Of a stretch of 64,000 bases of DNA, positions 53,617 to 61,609 are shown piece by piece (position 1 is the stretch's first letter; each line of letters begins with the position of its first letter). Made by a program: the position numbers and the translations under genes. The notes below the pieces were generated by a model that worked only from the letters and a program-made list of their open reading frames with translations, was not told where the DNA came from and made no database searches. Source of the stretch: an uncultured Lutibacter sp. (GTDB lineage: Bacteria > Bacteroidota > Bacteroidia > Flavobacteriales > Flavobacteriaceae); assembly GCF_947495725.1 (NCBI RefSeq), contig NZ_CANLZZ010000002.1, positions 248,001-312,000 of the forward strand. The letters run 5' to 3'.

Positions 53617-54792
53617 TTACTTGATATTAATTAATTGTCCGTTTCTAATAGATCTTGCTCCTTCAACAATTAATTCGTCGTTAATTGTTAAACCATTAGT
53701 AATTTCAATAACTCCTCCTTGGGATTTTGAAGTTTTTATAATTACTTTTTTGGCTTTTGTTTTTCCGTCAACAACAGAGGTAACATAAACATATTCTTCT
53801 CCATTTGCATTTTCAGAAATTACACTTTGGGGTATTAATATTGCCTTCTCATTGTTGTAGTCATTTACACTTACTTTGGAAGTTAAATTTGGTTTTACAT
53901 TTCCGTTTTTATTAGGAACAGCAACTTCAATAGTGAACGAGCGGTTGTTAGGGTTTATAAAGTTACTTACTTGGCGAACGTTGCTTTCTATAGTTTGGTC
54001 TAACATTGGTAGGTAAACTTTTGCCGATGTTCCTTTTTTTATTGAGGTTATGTACTTTTCTGGTACTTCGGCTTCAACATACATGCTGTTTAGGTTTACA
54101 ATTCTAAATAATTGAGTGCCAGCAGCAACTATTGAACCTTGGTCTGTAATTACATTGTCTATTGTTCCAGAAAATGGAGCTCGAACATTTGTTTTTCCTA
54201 ATTGAACTTTTAATTGCTCTAAGGAGTTTTGAGCTGCTTTTGCATTAGTTTCGGCTTGTAAGTATTGAATTTCAGAACCTATTTTTTGTTCCCATAATTT
54301 TTTCTGACGTTCAAATGTAGTTTTTGCCAATTCGGCTTGTGCTTGTAATTGGGCAACTTGTTTACTTAATCCTCCATCATCAATTTTTGCTAAAATTTGA
54401 CCTTTAACAACATTTTGTCCTTCTTTTACATAAACTTTACTTAAAGTTCCGTTGTATTCGGAAAGGATAACTAGGTTTTGTTTTGTTTTTACGTTTCCTT
54501 GAAATTCTACAAAATGTGAAAATAAAGTATCTTTAACTTTAATAGCTGTTACATCATAAGCTTTTGTAACGGTGTCTAACTTTGCTAATACTTCATTAAT
54601 TCTGTCTAATTCATTTCTTAAAGAAGAGTATTCTGCAGTTATTTTTTCTTTTGCTGATTTTAAACCACTTAAGTCATTATTTTCAATTAATTTTTCAATA
54701 TTTTTAGTGTTTACTTTTACGTTTTCACCGCCTCCGCAATTACTTAATGTTATGGCGAAAATTATTAGTAATATGTTTAATTTAGTTTTCAT
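53617..54792 (-). CDS. RND-efflux periplasmic adaptor (MFP) lipoprotein
   Basis: The 391-residue protein has a lipoprotein signal (KLNILLIIFAITLSNCGGGE, Cys19), a coiled-coil region from about 35-70 and 145-195, a biotinyl-lipoyl half (GTLSKVYVKEGQNVVKGQILAKIDDGG, NVRAPFSGTIDNV) and beta-barrel domains (MYVEAEVPEKYITSIKKGTSAKVYLPM). It links the RND permease to the TolC-like protein and lies 3 bases before the permease gene, 19 after the TolC gene. Confidence 0.92.
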   Translation of the reverse strand: MKTKLNILLIIFAITLSNCGGGENVKVNTKNIEKLIENNDLSGLKSAKEKITAEYSSLRNELDRINEVLAKLDTVTKAYDVTAIKVKDTLFSHFVEFQGNVKTKQNLVILSEYNGTLSKVYVKEGQNVVKGQILAKIDDGGLSKQVAQLQAQAELAKTTFERQKKLWEQKIGSEIQYLQAETNAKAAQNSLEQLKVQLGKTNVRAPFSGTIDNVITDQGSIVAAGTQLFRIVNLNSMYVEAEVPEKYITSIKKGTSAKVYLPMLDQTIESNVRQVSNFINPNNRSFTIEVAVPNKNGNVKPNLTSKVSVNDYNNEKAILIPQSVISENANGEEYVYVTSVVDGKTKAKKVIIKTSKSQGGVIEITNGLTINDELIVEGARSIRNGQLINIK

Positions 54793-54811
54793 TGTTTTTT
54801 TCTATTGATTA

Positions 54812-56152
54812 TTAGTTAATAGGTGTGTTTAAGGCGTTGTCTAAAGTTGCTTTGCTTGCTATTACATTTAGCATTGCTTGTAAATAATTTTGTTGCATTT
54901 GATATAATTGTCTTTGAGCTTCAGCGAGTTCAAAACTGCTTGAGATTCCTTCAAAAAATTTAATTTGTTGTTTGTTTTCTATACGTTTAGCTAGCGCTAA
55001 ATTTTGTTTTGAAGTTTCTAACTCTTCAATGTTATAGTTGTAATCAGTTTTGGCTGATGCTAATTTCAATAATAAATTTTGTTGTATTTGGGTTAAATCG
55101 GTTTTTGCTTTATCTAATTCAATTTTTGCTTGTTGTGTTCGCGAATTTCTTGCGAAACTGCTAAAAATGGGAACATTTAAGCTTACACCTAACATTGAGG
55201 AATCGAACCATTTTTGTTCACTTTTAAGGAAATTAAAATCTTGACCAAACCCAGAATATCCAAAATTAATAAAACTAGATAATGTAGGTAATGCTTTACT
55301 TTGTTCTAGTTTTACCAGTAATTCGTTTGATTTTTCGGTGTTTTTAGCAATTTTATAATCAATATGATCTTCAATATTAAAATTTTCAGAATTGAAATTA
55401 AATACAGATGATTCTTGTGCTAGTTCTGATAGCTTATTTGTTAAAATAAGGTTTGTGTTTATGTCAATACCTAAAGTAATATTAAGCATTTGATAAGCAA
55501 TTTTATTTAATTTTTTTGTTCGTGATAAATTGCTTTTTACAGACGCCAATGTAATTTTTAATTGTTCAACATCTTCTTCTTCATTTAGTCCATTTTTATA
55601 AATTTCAGTTGTTTCATTAAGTGTTTTTTGTAGGGAAGCTAAGTTGTTTTGTAATATTTCAGCGCTTTCTTCGCTCATTAAAACATTACCATATGCATTT
55701 ATAACGGCTTCGCGAATACTTAACTCGGTTTTTTCTTTTGCATTTTCCGAAATTTGTAAATATACCTTTGCCGATTGCAACCCAACAATATACGAGCCGT
55801 CAAAAATTAACTGATTAAGAGTTGCTGTTGCTGTCATATTCTGTTTTGTGCCAAAAGCAACTTCTGCGAATTCTCCCTCAACTCCACCAAAAAATTCTGC
55901 CGGAATTAAAGAAACTTGTTGTTTTATCCAATTCTGATAATCTATTGTGGCGCTTACTTGAGGTAAACCAATTGTTGTGGTTTCCCATTTTTTTAATTTA
56001 GCTGCGTTTATGTCTCGGTTAGCGTTTAAAGCTGTATAACTGTTTTTTAATGCGTAATCAATTGCTTGATCTAGTGAAAGTGATATACTTTGCTGCGCAG
56101 TTGATACTACACTTATTAATAGAGTGAGTGTAATTATTAGCGATTTTTTCAT
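54812..56152 (-). CDS. TolC-family outer-membrane efflux protein
   Basis: The 446-residue protein has a signal peptide (KKSLIITLTLLISVVSTAQQ). The two structural repeats of TolC are visible: SLSLDQAIDYALKNSYTALNANRDINAAKLKKWETTTIGLPQVSATIDYQNW, then TEIYKNGLNEEEDVEQLKITLASVKSNLSRTKKLNKIAYQMLNITLGI, and in the second half SSMLGVSLNVPIFSSFARNSRTQQAKIELDKAK and RIENKQQIKFFEGISSSFELAEAQRQLYQMQQNYLQAMLNVIASKATLDNAL. It is the export duct of the efflux system. It starts 2 bases after the TetR gene. Confidence 0.93.
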   Translation of the reverse strand: MKKSLIITLTLLISVVSTAQQSISLSLDQAIDYALKNSYTALNANRDINAAKLKKWETTTIGLPQVSATIDYQNWIKQQVSLIPAEFFGGVEGEFAEVAFGTKQNMTATATLNQLIFDGSYIVGLQSAKVYLQISENAKEKTELSIREAVINAYGNVLMSEESAEILQNNLASLQKTLNETTEIYKNGLNEEEDVEQLKITLASVKSNLSRTKKLNKIAYQMLNITLGIDINTNLILTNKLSELAQESSVFNFNSENFNIEDHIDYKIAKNTEKSNELLVKLEQSKALPTLSSFINFGYSGFGQDFNFLKSEQKWFDSSMLGVSLNVPIFSSFARNSRTQQAKIELDKAKTDLTQIQQNLLLKLASAKTDYNYNIEELETSKQNLALAKRIENKQQIKFFEGISSSFELAEAQRQLYQMQQNYLQAMLNVIASKATLDNALNTPIN

Positions 56153-56154
56153 TA

Positions 56155-56763
56155 CTAAATATTGTTTAATTTTAATAGTTGTTTTTCGAGCTCTTTAATT
56201 CCTCTTTCGGTTGCAATTGCTCGGGTGTGATATTCTAGTACATCAATTTCTAGTTGTTTTACCGAATTTTTTTTATAGGTAAATAAATTTTCATCGTGCA
56301 CGCTAAAAACCAATGCAAAATAAAACCTTGAAATAACAGATTGGTTTAAATTATTTCTGTACAATCCTTCTGAAATTCCTTTGTTAATATTTGTAATGAT
56401 ACAGTTTTGAAATACATTAAACTCTTTAGTCATTACCTTATTATAAGTTTTGGGATAATACTTTTTTAGTTGAAACATTGGAGATTCATCTGAGTTTTGA
56501 AGTAAATCTTTGAAAATTTTTTTAATTTCAAAATTTTCTTCAATAGCGTTATAGCCAAAAGAGCAAATGCCATTAATTTTACATAAGCATTCCTCGTGAA
56601 AACCAATAATTGCTTGATCAACTAAATCTTCTTTATTTTTAAAATATTTATACAACGTTTTTTTTGATATTGCTAAATCGTTAGCAATATCATCCATTGT
56701 TACACTTTTAAAACCAAATTTCAGAAAAATATCTCCGGTTTTTTTTAGTATTAATTCTTTCAT
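56155..56763 (-). CDS. TetR-family repressor of the efflux operon
   Basis: The 202-residue regulator has an N-terminal HTH at about 10-48: DIFLKFGFKSVTMDDIANDLAISKKTLYKYFKNKEDLVDQAI, the canonical TetR pattern. The C-terminal ligand domain is helical. It is the first gene of the efflux operon and its own promoter overlaps a perfect inverted repeat at 56806-56839, so it likely represses itself and the pump until a ligand binds. Confidence 0.9.
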   Translation of the reverse strand: MKELILKKTGDIFLKFGFKSVTMDDIANDLAISKKTLYKYFKNKEDLVDQAIIGFHEECLCKINGICSFGYNAIEENFEIKKIFKDLLQNSDESPMFQLKKYYPKTYNKVMTKEFNVFQNCIITNINKGISEGLYRNNLNQSVISRFYFALVFSVHDENLFTYKKNSVKQLEIDVLEYHTRAIATERGIKELEKQLLKLNNI

Positions 56764-56795
56764 TTATTCAAATTTCTATCTTAAAATTGAGTGTG

Positions 56796-56839
56796 CAAAT
56801 ATAGTTAAGGAAACTTTAGAAACAAAAAAAGTTTCCTTA
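56796..56839 (-). promoter_or_regulatory. Efflux-operon promoter with TetR operator
   Basis: The -7 box TATATTTG is at 56796-56803 on the minus strand. Immediately upstream, TAAGGAAACTTT (56806-56817) and AAAGTTTCCTTA (56828-56839) form a perfect inverted repeat with 12-base arms and a 10-base spacer, covering the -33 region. Confidence 0.75.
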
Positions 56840-56891
56840 GTTTTAACACTTTTATAACAATTGAGTCTTAATTGAATTCCATTTATTATAA

Positions 56892-56909
56892 AAGTGTATT
56901 TTTACACTT
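56892..56909 (+). promoter_or_regulatory. Hairpin before the polyprenyl synthase gene
   Basis: AAGTGTA (56892-56898) and TACACTT (56903-56909) form a 7-bp perfect hairpin with a TTTT loop, 12 bases before the ATG at 56922. It may be an mRNA leader element; no role is known. Confidence 0.35.
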
Positions 56910-56921
56910 AAACAAAATGGA

Positions 56922-57890
56922 ATGAATTTAGAAGATTTTAAGCAAGAGTTTTTAAGTTTCTTAAATGAAAAAATTCAGGTAAAAGAGCCTGTAAATCTTT
57001 ATAAACCAATAGAATATATATTGGAAATAGGAGGTAAGAGATTGCGACCTATTTTAGCCTTAATGGTTTGTGATTTGTTTGGTGAAGATTATAAAAAAGC
57101 TTTGGATGTTGCATTGGCAATTGAGGTGTTTCATAATTTTACATTGGTACATGATGATATAATGGACAGTGCTCCAATTAGAAGAGGAAAGAAAACTGTT
57201 CATAAAAAGTGGGATGAGAATACAGGAATTTTATCTGGAGATGCAATGTTGATTATGGCCTATCAATGCGTTGAAAATTATGAGCCCAATTTGTTTAAAA
57301 AGCTAATGTTGTTATTTAGCAAAACAGCTTTGGAAGTTTGTGAAGGGCAGCAATGGGATATTGATTTTGAAACTAGAAATGATGTTACTATTAACGAATA
57401 TATAAAAATGATAACCAATAAAACATCGGTTTTAATTGGGGCGGCAATGCAAATGGGGGCAATGGTTTCAAATGCTTCAGGAAAGGAAACAGAAGTTATC
57501 TATAATTTTGGTTTAAATTTAGGTTTAGCGTTTCAATTACAAGATGATTATTTAGATACTTTTGGAAACGCAGAGACCTTTGGGAAACAAATAGGAGGCG
57601 ATATTATAGAAAATAAAAAAACCTATTTGTATTTAAAAGCCGCTGAAATTTGCGATGAAAATGTAAAAAAAGAGTTATTTACATTGTATAATTCGCAAGA
57701 TATTGATGGTTGTAAGGTACAGAAAGTTACTTCAATTTTTAAGGATAATAGCATTGATAATTTAATTAAAAATGAAATTCAGAATTATACTGAAAAGGCG
57801 TTTAAATATTTAGATGACTTATCAATTTCAGAGAATAAAAAAGAGGTTCTTAAGAACTTTGGTTTAGGTTTAATGAAACGTACGATATAA
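56922..57890 (+). CDS. Polyprenyl (trans-isoprenyl) diphosphate synthase
   Basis: The 322-residue protein has the first aspartate-rich motif DDIMD (78-82 region, LVHDDIMDSAPIRRG) with upstream GGKRLRP, and the second, LQDDYLDTFGN, in a helix bundle. It condenses isopentenyl diphosphate with allylic diphosphates. The residues before the first DDxxD include HNF, and product length cannot be deduced by eye; geranylgeranyl or longer chains are possible. It is followed, overlapping by one base, by a small conserved gene. Confidence 0.9.
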   Translation: MNLEDFKQEFLSFLNEKIQVKEPVNLYKPIEYILEIGGKRLRPILALMVCDLFGEDYKKALDVALAIEVFHNFTLVHDDIMDSAPIRRGKKTVHKKWDENTGILSGDAMLIMAYQCVENYEPNLFKKLMLLFSKTALEVCEGQQWDIDFETRNDVTINEYIKMITNKTSVLIGAAMQMGAMVSNASGKETEVIYNFGLNLGLAFQLQDDYLDTFGNAETFGKQIGGDIIENKKTYLYLKAAEICDENVKKELFTLYNSQDIDGCKVQKVTSIFKDNSIDNLIKNEIQNYTEKAFKYLDDLSISENKKEVLKNFGLGLMKRTI

Positions 57891-58243
57891 TGTTAACACC
57901 CAAAAATTCAATTGAATTAATTGGTGTTTTAGAATCTGAAAATTTAGTTGTAAATCTAATTCAACAACTAAACAAGGATTTTGAATTAGCAAATATTGAT
58001 ATACAATTCAATTTAGAATTATCTACCGAAAAACTTTTTGACCATTTAAACGAAGTAATTCTTAGCTTGTTGAAGTATAAATATGATGATTATTTAAATT
58101 TAGTATATCGTATAGATGTTTCAGAAAAAGAGTTAGCAAAAGTTGGACAGGAGAAGTTTGAAGTAATAGTTCACCAATTAGTGTTTTTAATATTAAAAAG
58201 AGAGTACCAAAAAGTATGGCTAAGGAAAAATTATAAAGCATAA
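57890..58243 (+). CDS. Small conserved flavobacterial protein, unknown function
   Basis: The 117-residue protein starts in the stop codon of the polyprenyl synthase gene (TAATG). It is soluble and rich in charged helices (NSIELIGVLESENLVVNLIQQLNKDFELANIDIQFNLELS; HLNEVILSLLKYKYDDYLNLVYRIDVSEKELAKVG; KREYQKVWLRKNYK). I know of no named family. The tight overlap suggests a role coupled to polyprenyl synthesis, which is only inference. Confidence 0.65.
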   Translation: MLTPKNSIELIGVLESENLVVNLIQQLNKDFELANIDIQFNLELSTEKLFDHLNEVILSLLKYKYDDYLNLVYRIDVSEKELAKVGQEKFEVIVHQLVFLILKREYQKVWLRKNYKA

Positions 58244-58350
58244 TTAACTTGCAAACTAAATCAACAGTTATTTTTTAATATCTTAAGTGTAAGATTAAGA
58301 AAGAATTAAAAAAACTTATTAAAAATATTTTTAAAAAAATAAAAAAACAG

Positions 58351-58380
58351 TTGTGTATAATATAAAAAGTAGTAATTTTG
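58351..58380 (+). promoter_or_regulatory. Promoter of the tRNA gene
   Basis: TTG at 58351-58353 and TAATTTTG at 58373-58380 are spaced 19 bases apart, a good fit to the Bacteroidetes -33/-7 arrangement. The transcript would start near 58386, just before the tRNA. Confidence 0.7.
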
Positions 58381-58392
58381 CAACCTGTTTCA

Positions 58393-58466
58393 GGTCCCAT
58401 AGCTCAGCTGGTTAGAGCATCTGACTCATAATCAGAGGGTCCTTGGTTCGAGCCCAAGTGGGACCA
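58393..58466 (+). tRNA. tRNA with CAU anticodon (elongator Met or Ile2)
   Basis: The 74-base gene folds as a complete cloverleaf: acceptor stem GGTCCCA/TGGGACC, D-arm GCTC-AGCTGGTTA-GAGC, anticodon stem CTGA/TCAG-type with loop CTCATAA (anticodon CAT), T-arm CTTGG-TTCGAGC-CCAAG with TTC. The G1-C72 pair rules out an initiator. CCA is not encoded. Whether it is Met or a lysidine-modified Ile2 cannot be decided from the sequence alone. Confidence 0.95.
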
Positions 58467-58481
58467 CTTTTTAGAAACGTT

Positions 58482-58513
58482 AAAGCCTTACAGAGATGTA
58501 AGGCTTTTTTTTA
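58482..58513 (+). terminator. Rho-independent terminator after the tRNA
   Basis: AAAGCCTTACA (58482-58492) pairs with TGTAAGGCTTT (58497-58507) over an 11-base stem and 4-base loop, followed by a T-run to 58513. Confidence 0.9.
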
Positions 58514-58742
58514 AATTTCGGAATTATTTTTAAATCAATTTTAGGTTGCAATTTTTTTATTGATTTTTTTTTGCTTTGGTAAAAAATAAAAAAATATCAA
58601 TGCTATATTCCAATTAGTTGTAGGATATGCTCTAATTATTTGTGATTTATTACCGTTTATAGATTTGTAAAGTTTAAATCAATTGAAAATTGTTATATTT
58701 GTTTGAATTATCATTAAAATTTAGTTAACCCCAACTATTGAT

Positions 58743-58937
58743 ATGTATCGTACCCCGATAAGATACTATATAAGTCTTCTGTTAGTTTTTACATGCTTTA
58801 ATGTATTTGCAAACAAAATACCACCATTTCCAAAATCTAATGATGGACAACCAGGTTTACCTATTGATGGGGGTTTGTCAATGCTTTTAATTTCGGGTGT
58901 TGCTTTTGGAGTTTATTCTTTATTAAAGAAAAAATAA
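58743..58937 (+). CDS. Small PID-CTERM sorting-signal protein
   Basis: The 64-residue protein has an N-terminal signal peptide (YYISLLLVFTCFNVFANKIP) followed by a short polar segment (KSNDGQPGLP), then PIDGG (40-44) with a hydrophobic stretch and KKK at the end. PIDGG-hydrophobic-basic is the PID-CTERM sorting pattern of Flavobacteria. The mature part is therefore only about 15 residues between the two signals. A -7 box TATATTTG at 58694-58701 precedes it. It ends 3 bases before the convergent ribE. Confidence 0.75.
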   Translation: MYRTPIRYYISLLLVFTCFNVFANKIPPFPKSNDGQPGLPIDGGLSMLLISGVAFGVYSLLKKK

Positions 58938-58940
58938 AAA

Positions 58941-59525
58941 TTATTTTTCTAGTAATTTAGCAACATATTTTCCTATAACATCAAATTCTAAATTCACTAC
59001 CGTTCCATTTTTAAAAGTATGGAAATTAGTATGTTCATAGGTGTAAGGAATAATAGCAACAGAAAAACTATTTTTCTTAGAGTTTACAACTGTTAAGCTA
59101 GTTCCATTTATGGTAATTGAGCCTTTCTCAATGGTAACATTATTTAAGGAACTATCATATTCAAAACTAAAAACCCAACTACCATCTTCTTCAATAACCT
59201 CTGTACAAATTGCAGTTTGATCCACGTGCCCTTGTACAATATGACCATCTAAACGCGCTCCTAAAATCATTGCGCGCTCAAGGTTTACTTTATCACCTAT
59301 TTTAAGATGTTTTAAATTAGTTTTATCAAGAGTTTCTTTAATTGCAGTTACGGTATAAGTAGAATCTTTAATGTTTACAGCAGTTAAACATACACCATTA
59401 TGTGCAACACTTTGGTCAATTTTTAATTCTGAAGTAAAATCACATTCTATACTAATATGTAAGTTATCTCCTTCTTTAACAATATTTTTAACTAATCCCA
59501 ATCCTTCTATTATACCTGTAAACAT
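58941..59525 (-). CDS. ribE: Riboflavin synthase alpha chain
   Basis: The 194-residue enzyme makes riboflavin from two lumazine molecules. It begins MFTGIIEGLG, the invariant start, and shows the two similar domains (VAHNGVCLTAVNI; GHIVQGHVDQTA; TINGTSLTVVNSKKNSFSVAIIPYT). Some Gram-negative relatives are about 20 residues longer, but the plan is complete. No FMN riboswitch is visible in the short upstream region, which is shared with pdxA. Confidence 0.95.
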   Translation of the reverse strand: MFTGIIEGLGLVKNIVKEGDNLHISIECDFTSELKIDQSVAHNGVCLTAVNIKDSTYTVTAIKETLDKTNLKHLKIGDKVNLERAMILGARLDGHIVQGHVDQTAICTEVIEEDGSWVFSFEYDSSLNNVTIEKGSITINGTSLTVVNSKKNSFSVAIIPYTYEHTNFHTFKNGTVVNLEFDVIGKYVAKLLEK

Positions 59526-59545
59526 AATTTGTTAATTTAATTCAT

Positions 59546-59567
59546 TACTTTTGAGAACTCAAAATTA
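59546..59567. promoter_or_regulatory. Back-to-back -7 boxes of pdxA and ribE
   Basis: TACTTTTG (59546-59553, plus strand) and TAATTTTG on the minus strand (59560-59567) lie 6 bases apart in the 60-base gap between the two divergent genes. Polymerases would overlap, so the two genes may interfere. Confidence 0.5.
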
Positions 59568-59585
59568 AGCATTATAAGTGTATTT

Positions 59586-60638
59586 ATGGATGAATTTGAA
59601 AAAATAAAATTAGGGATTTCTATTGGGGATTTTAATGGAATTGGTATAGAAATTATTTTAAAAACCTTTTCAGATAAACGAATGTTAGATTTTTGTACTC
59701 CTATTATATTTGGTAGCACAAAATTAATTTCAACTTATAAAAAGAGTTTAAACAATAATGTTCCTGTAAATGGTATTAAACATATAAATGCCGCTATTGA
59801 CGGAAAAATTAATGTGTTAAATTTATGGAAAGATGAAATACAAATTAATTTGGGGAAACCCACAGCACAATCAGGTAAATTAGCTTTTGAATCATTAGAG
59901 GCGGCAACAAATGCTCTTATTAATGAAGAAATTGATGTATTAGTTACGGCCCCAATAAATAAAGATAATATCCAATCGGAGGAATTTAAATTTCCTGGGC
60001 ATACAGAATATTTAGAATCTAAACTTAAAGGCGAAAGTTTAATGATTTTAATGACAAGTTCATTAAAAATAGGTTTAATAACAGGACATATACCGGTTTC
60101 AAAAGTCTCTGAAACAATTACCCCTCAATTAATTAAAGCTAAAGTAGAAGTACTATACAATACTTTGGTTCAGGATTTTGCCATTTCTAAACCGAAAATT
60201 GCAATATTAGGTTTAAATCCACATTGTGGAGATAATGGAGTAATAGGTAATGAAGATGATGAAATAATTAGACCAACAATTTTAGAAATTCAAAACCAAG
60301 GGAAACTAGTTTATGGGCCTTATGCTGCAGATAGTTTTTTTGGTTCAGAAAATTATAAAAATTTCGATGGGGTTTTAGCAATGTATCACGATCAAGGTTT
60401 AGGCCCATTTAAATCGTTATCATTTGGCGAAGGGGTAAATTATACAGCCGGTTTAGATAAAATTAGAACATCTCCTGATCATGGAACCGCATATGAATTA
60501 GCGGGTAAAAATGAAGCAAATGTTAATTCCTTTAAAGAAGCGGTTTTTACTGGAATTAAAGTGTTTAAAACTAGAAAAGAGTATAAAAGTTTGACTAAAA
60601 ACATTTTAAAATCAAAACAAACTAAAGAAAAAGTATAA
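59586..60638 (+). CDS. pdxA: 4-hydroxythreonine-4-phosphate dehydrogenase
   Basis: The 350-residue vitamin B6 biosynthesis enzyme has IGDFNGIGIEIILKTF at the start, VLVTAPINKDNIQSEEFKFPGHTEYLE (metal His), LGLNPHCGDNGVIGNEDDEIIRPTI and MYHDQGLGPFKSLSFGEGVNYTAGLDKIRTSPDHGTAYELAGK, the metal and substrate signature of PdxA. It should precede PdxJ in the pathway; other pdx genes are not nearby. Its upstream -7 box is back to back with that of ribE. Confidence 0.95.
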   Translation: MDEFEKIKLGISIGDFNGIGIEIILKTFSDKRMLDFCTPIIFGSTKLISTYKKSLNNNVPVNGIKHINAAIDGKINVLNLWKDEIQINLGKPTAQSGKLAFESLEAATNALINEEIDVLVTAPINKDNIQSEEFKFPGHTEYLESKLKGESLMILMTSSLKIGLITGHIPVSKVSETITPQLIKAKVEVLYNTLVQDFAISKPKIAILGLNPHCGDNGVIGNEDDEIIRPTILEIQNQGKLVYGPYAADSFFGSENYKNFDGVLAMYHDQGLGPFKSLSFGEGVNYTAGLDKIRTSPDHGTAYELAGKNEANVNSFKEAVFTGIKVFKTRKEYKSLTKNILKSKQTKEKV

Positions 60639-60675
60639 ATTTTACTTTTTTTTTATGCTTTTATATTATAATTTA

Positions 60676-60683
60676 TATCTTTG
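60676..60683 (+). promoter_or_regulatory. -7 promoter box of the yceD-rpmF unit
   Basis: TATCTTTG matches TAnnTTTG and lies 23 bases before the YceD start at 60707. Confidence 0.55.
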
Positions 60684-60706
60684 CACGCTCAAATTGAAGT
60701 TCAATT

Positions 60707-61276
60707 ATGAAAGATTTAAAAGATTATGATATTTCTTTTGTTGGTTTAAAGGAAGGAATTTCTCAATTTGATTATAAGATAGAAAAAGAGTTCTTTAATT
60801 TTTTTAAATACGAAGAGTTTTACAATTCAAACGTAAACGTAAATGTATCCTTTTTAAAAAAGGCTACAATGTTTGAGTTAAATTTTACTTTTTTAGGTTG
60901 GGTTGAGGTTTCTTGTGATTTAACAAATGAGTTATTTCACCAACCAATTGAAACAAGTTTTTATTTAATTGTGAAATTTGGAGACGAATTTAATAATGAT
61001 AACGAGGAATTATTAATAATACCTCATTCAGAATTTAAATTAAACATTGCCCAATATATATATGAAGCAATTGTATTAGATGTTCCAATAAAAAAAGTGC
61101 ATCCTGGAGTTGAGGACGGAACTTTAAAATCGGACATGTTAGAAAAGTTAAAAGAATTTGAAATTAATGATATAGACGAAAGTCTAGAGGTCGATGAATC
61201 GAAAGAAATTGACCCAAGATGGAATAAATTAAAGAATATACTAATAGAAAAAAATAAGAGTAATGGCACATCCTAA
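60707..61276 (+). CDS. YceD/DUF177-family protein
   Basis: The 189-residue protein is the partner gene of rpmF in many bacteria. Its middle part has the family features ([64 protein letters not shown]). A zinc Cys pair, as in some YceD proteins, is not apparent. It probably has a role in 23S rRNA or ribosome production. It overlaps rpmF by 14 bases. Confidence 0.85.
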   Translation: MKDLKDYDISFVGLKEGISQFDYKIEKEFFNFFKYEEFYNSNVNVNVSFLKKATMFELNFTFLGWVEVSCDLTNELFHQPIETSFYLIVKFGDEFNNDNEELLIIPHSEFKLNIAQYIYEAIVLDVPIKKVHPGVEDGTLKSDMLEKLKEFEINDIDESLEVDESKEIDPRWNKLKNILIEKNKSNGTS

Positions 61277-61457
61277 AAGAAAAATATCAAAAACTAGAAG
61301 AGACAAAAGAAGAACTCATTACAAAGCTGTAGCTCCTCAGGTTGCGGTTGATCCTACTACAGGTGAAGCGCATTTATACCACAGAGCTCATTGGCATGAA
61401 GGAAAACTTTATTATAGAGGTCAAATAGTAATTGATTCTGAAGAAGTTCAAGCTTAA
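61263..61457 (+). CDS. rpmF: 50S ribosomal protein L32
   Basis: The 64-residue protein begins [20 protein letters not shown], the invariant basic start. The zinc-binding cysteines of longer L32 forms are absent, so it is a Cys-minus type. It starts 14 bases before the end of the yceD gene in another frame, and its terminator lies at 61482. Confidence 0.96.
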   Translation: MAHPKRKISKTRRDKRRTHYKAVAPQVAVDPTTGEAHLYHRAHWHEGKLYYRGQIVIDSEEVQA

Positions 61458-61481
61458 TAGGTATTAAAAAAAGAATTAAAA

Positions 61482-61506
61482 AAACTCTCAAATTGAGGGT
61501 TTTTTG
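61482..61506 (+). terminator. Rho-independent terminator after rpmF
   Basis: ACTCTC (61484-61489) pairs with GAGGGT (61495-61500), one wobble, with flanking A/T pairs, and is followed by a run of T's. Confidence 0.75.
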
Positions 61507-61609
61507 TGTTTTTTGGAGTGAAATTTGTTTATTTGTGTTGAAAATTATCATAAAAGTAAAATTAATTTCATTACTTTGAGCACTCTTTTTTTATAAAAGA
61601 CATATAAAT

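Noticed and set aside
58393-58466. Initiator tRNA-fMet
   Set aside because: The first pair of the acceptor stem is G-C and the three G-C pairs of the anticodon stem are absent, so this CAU tRNA is an elongator or Ile2.
59526-59585. FMN riboswitch before ribE
   Set aside because: The region is 60 bases long and made of two promoter boxes; too short for an RFN element.
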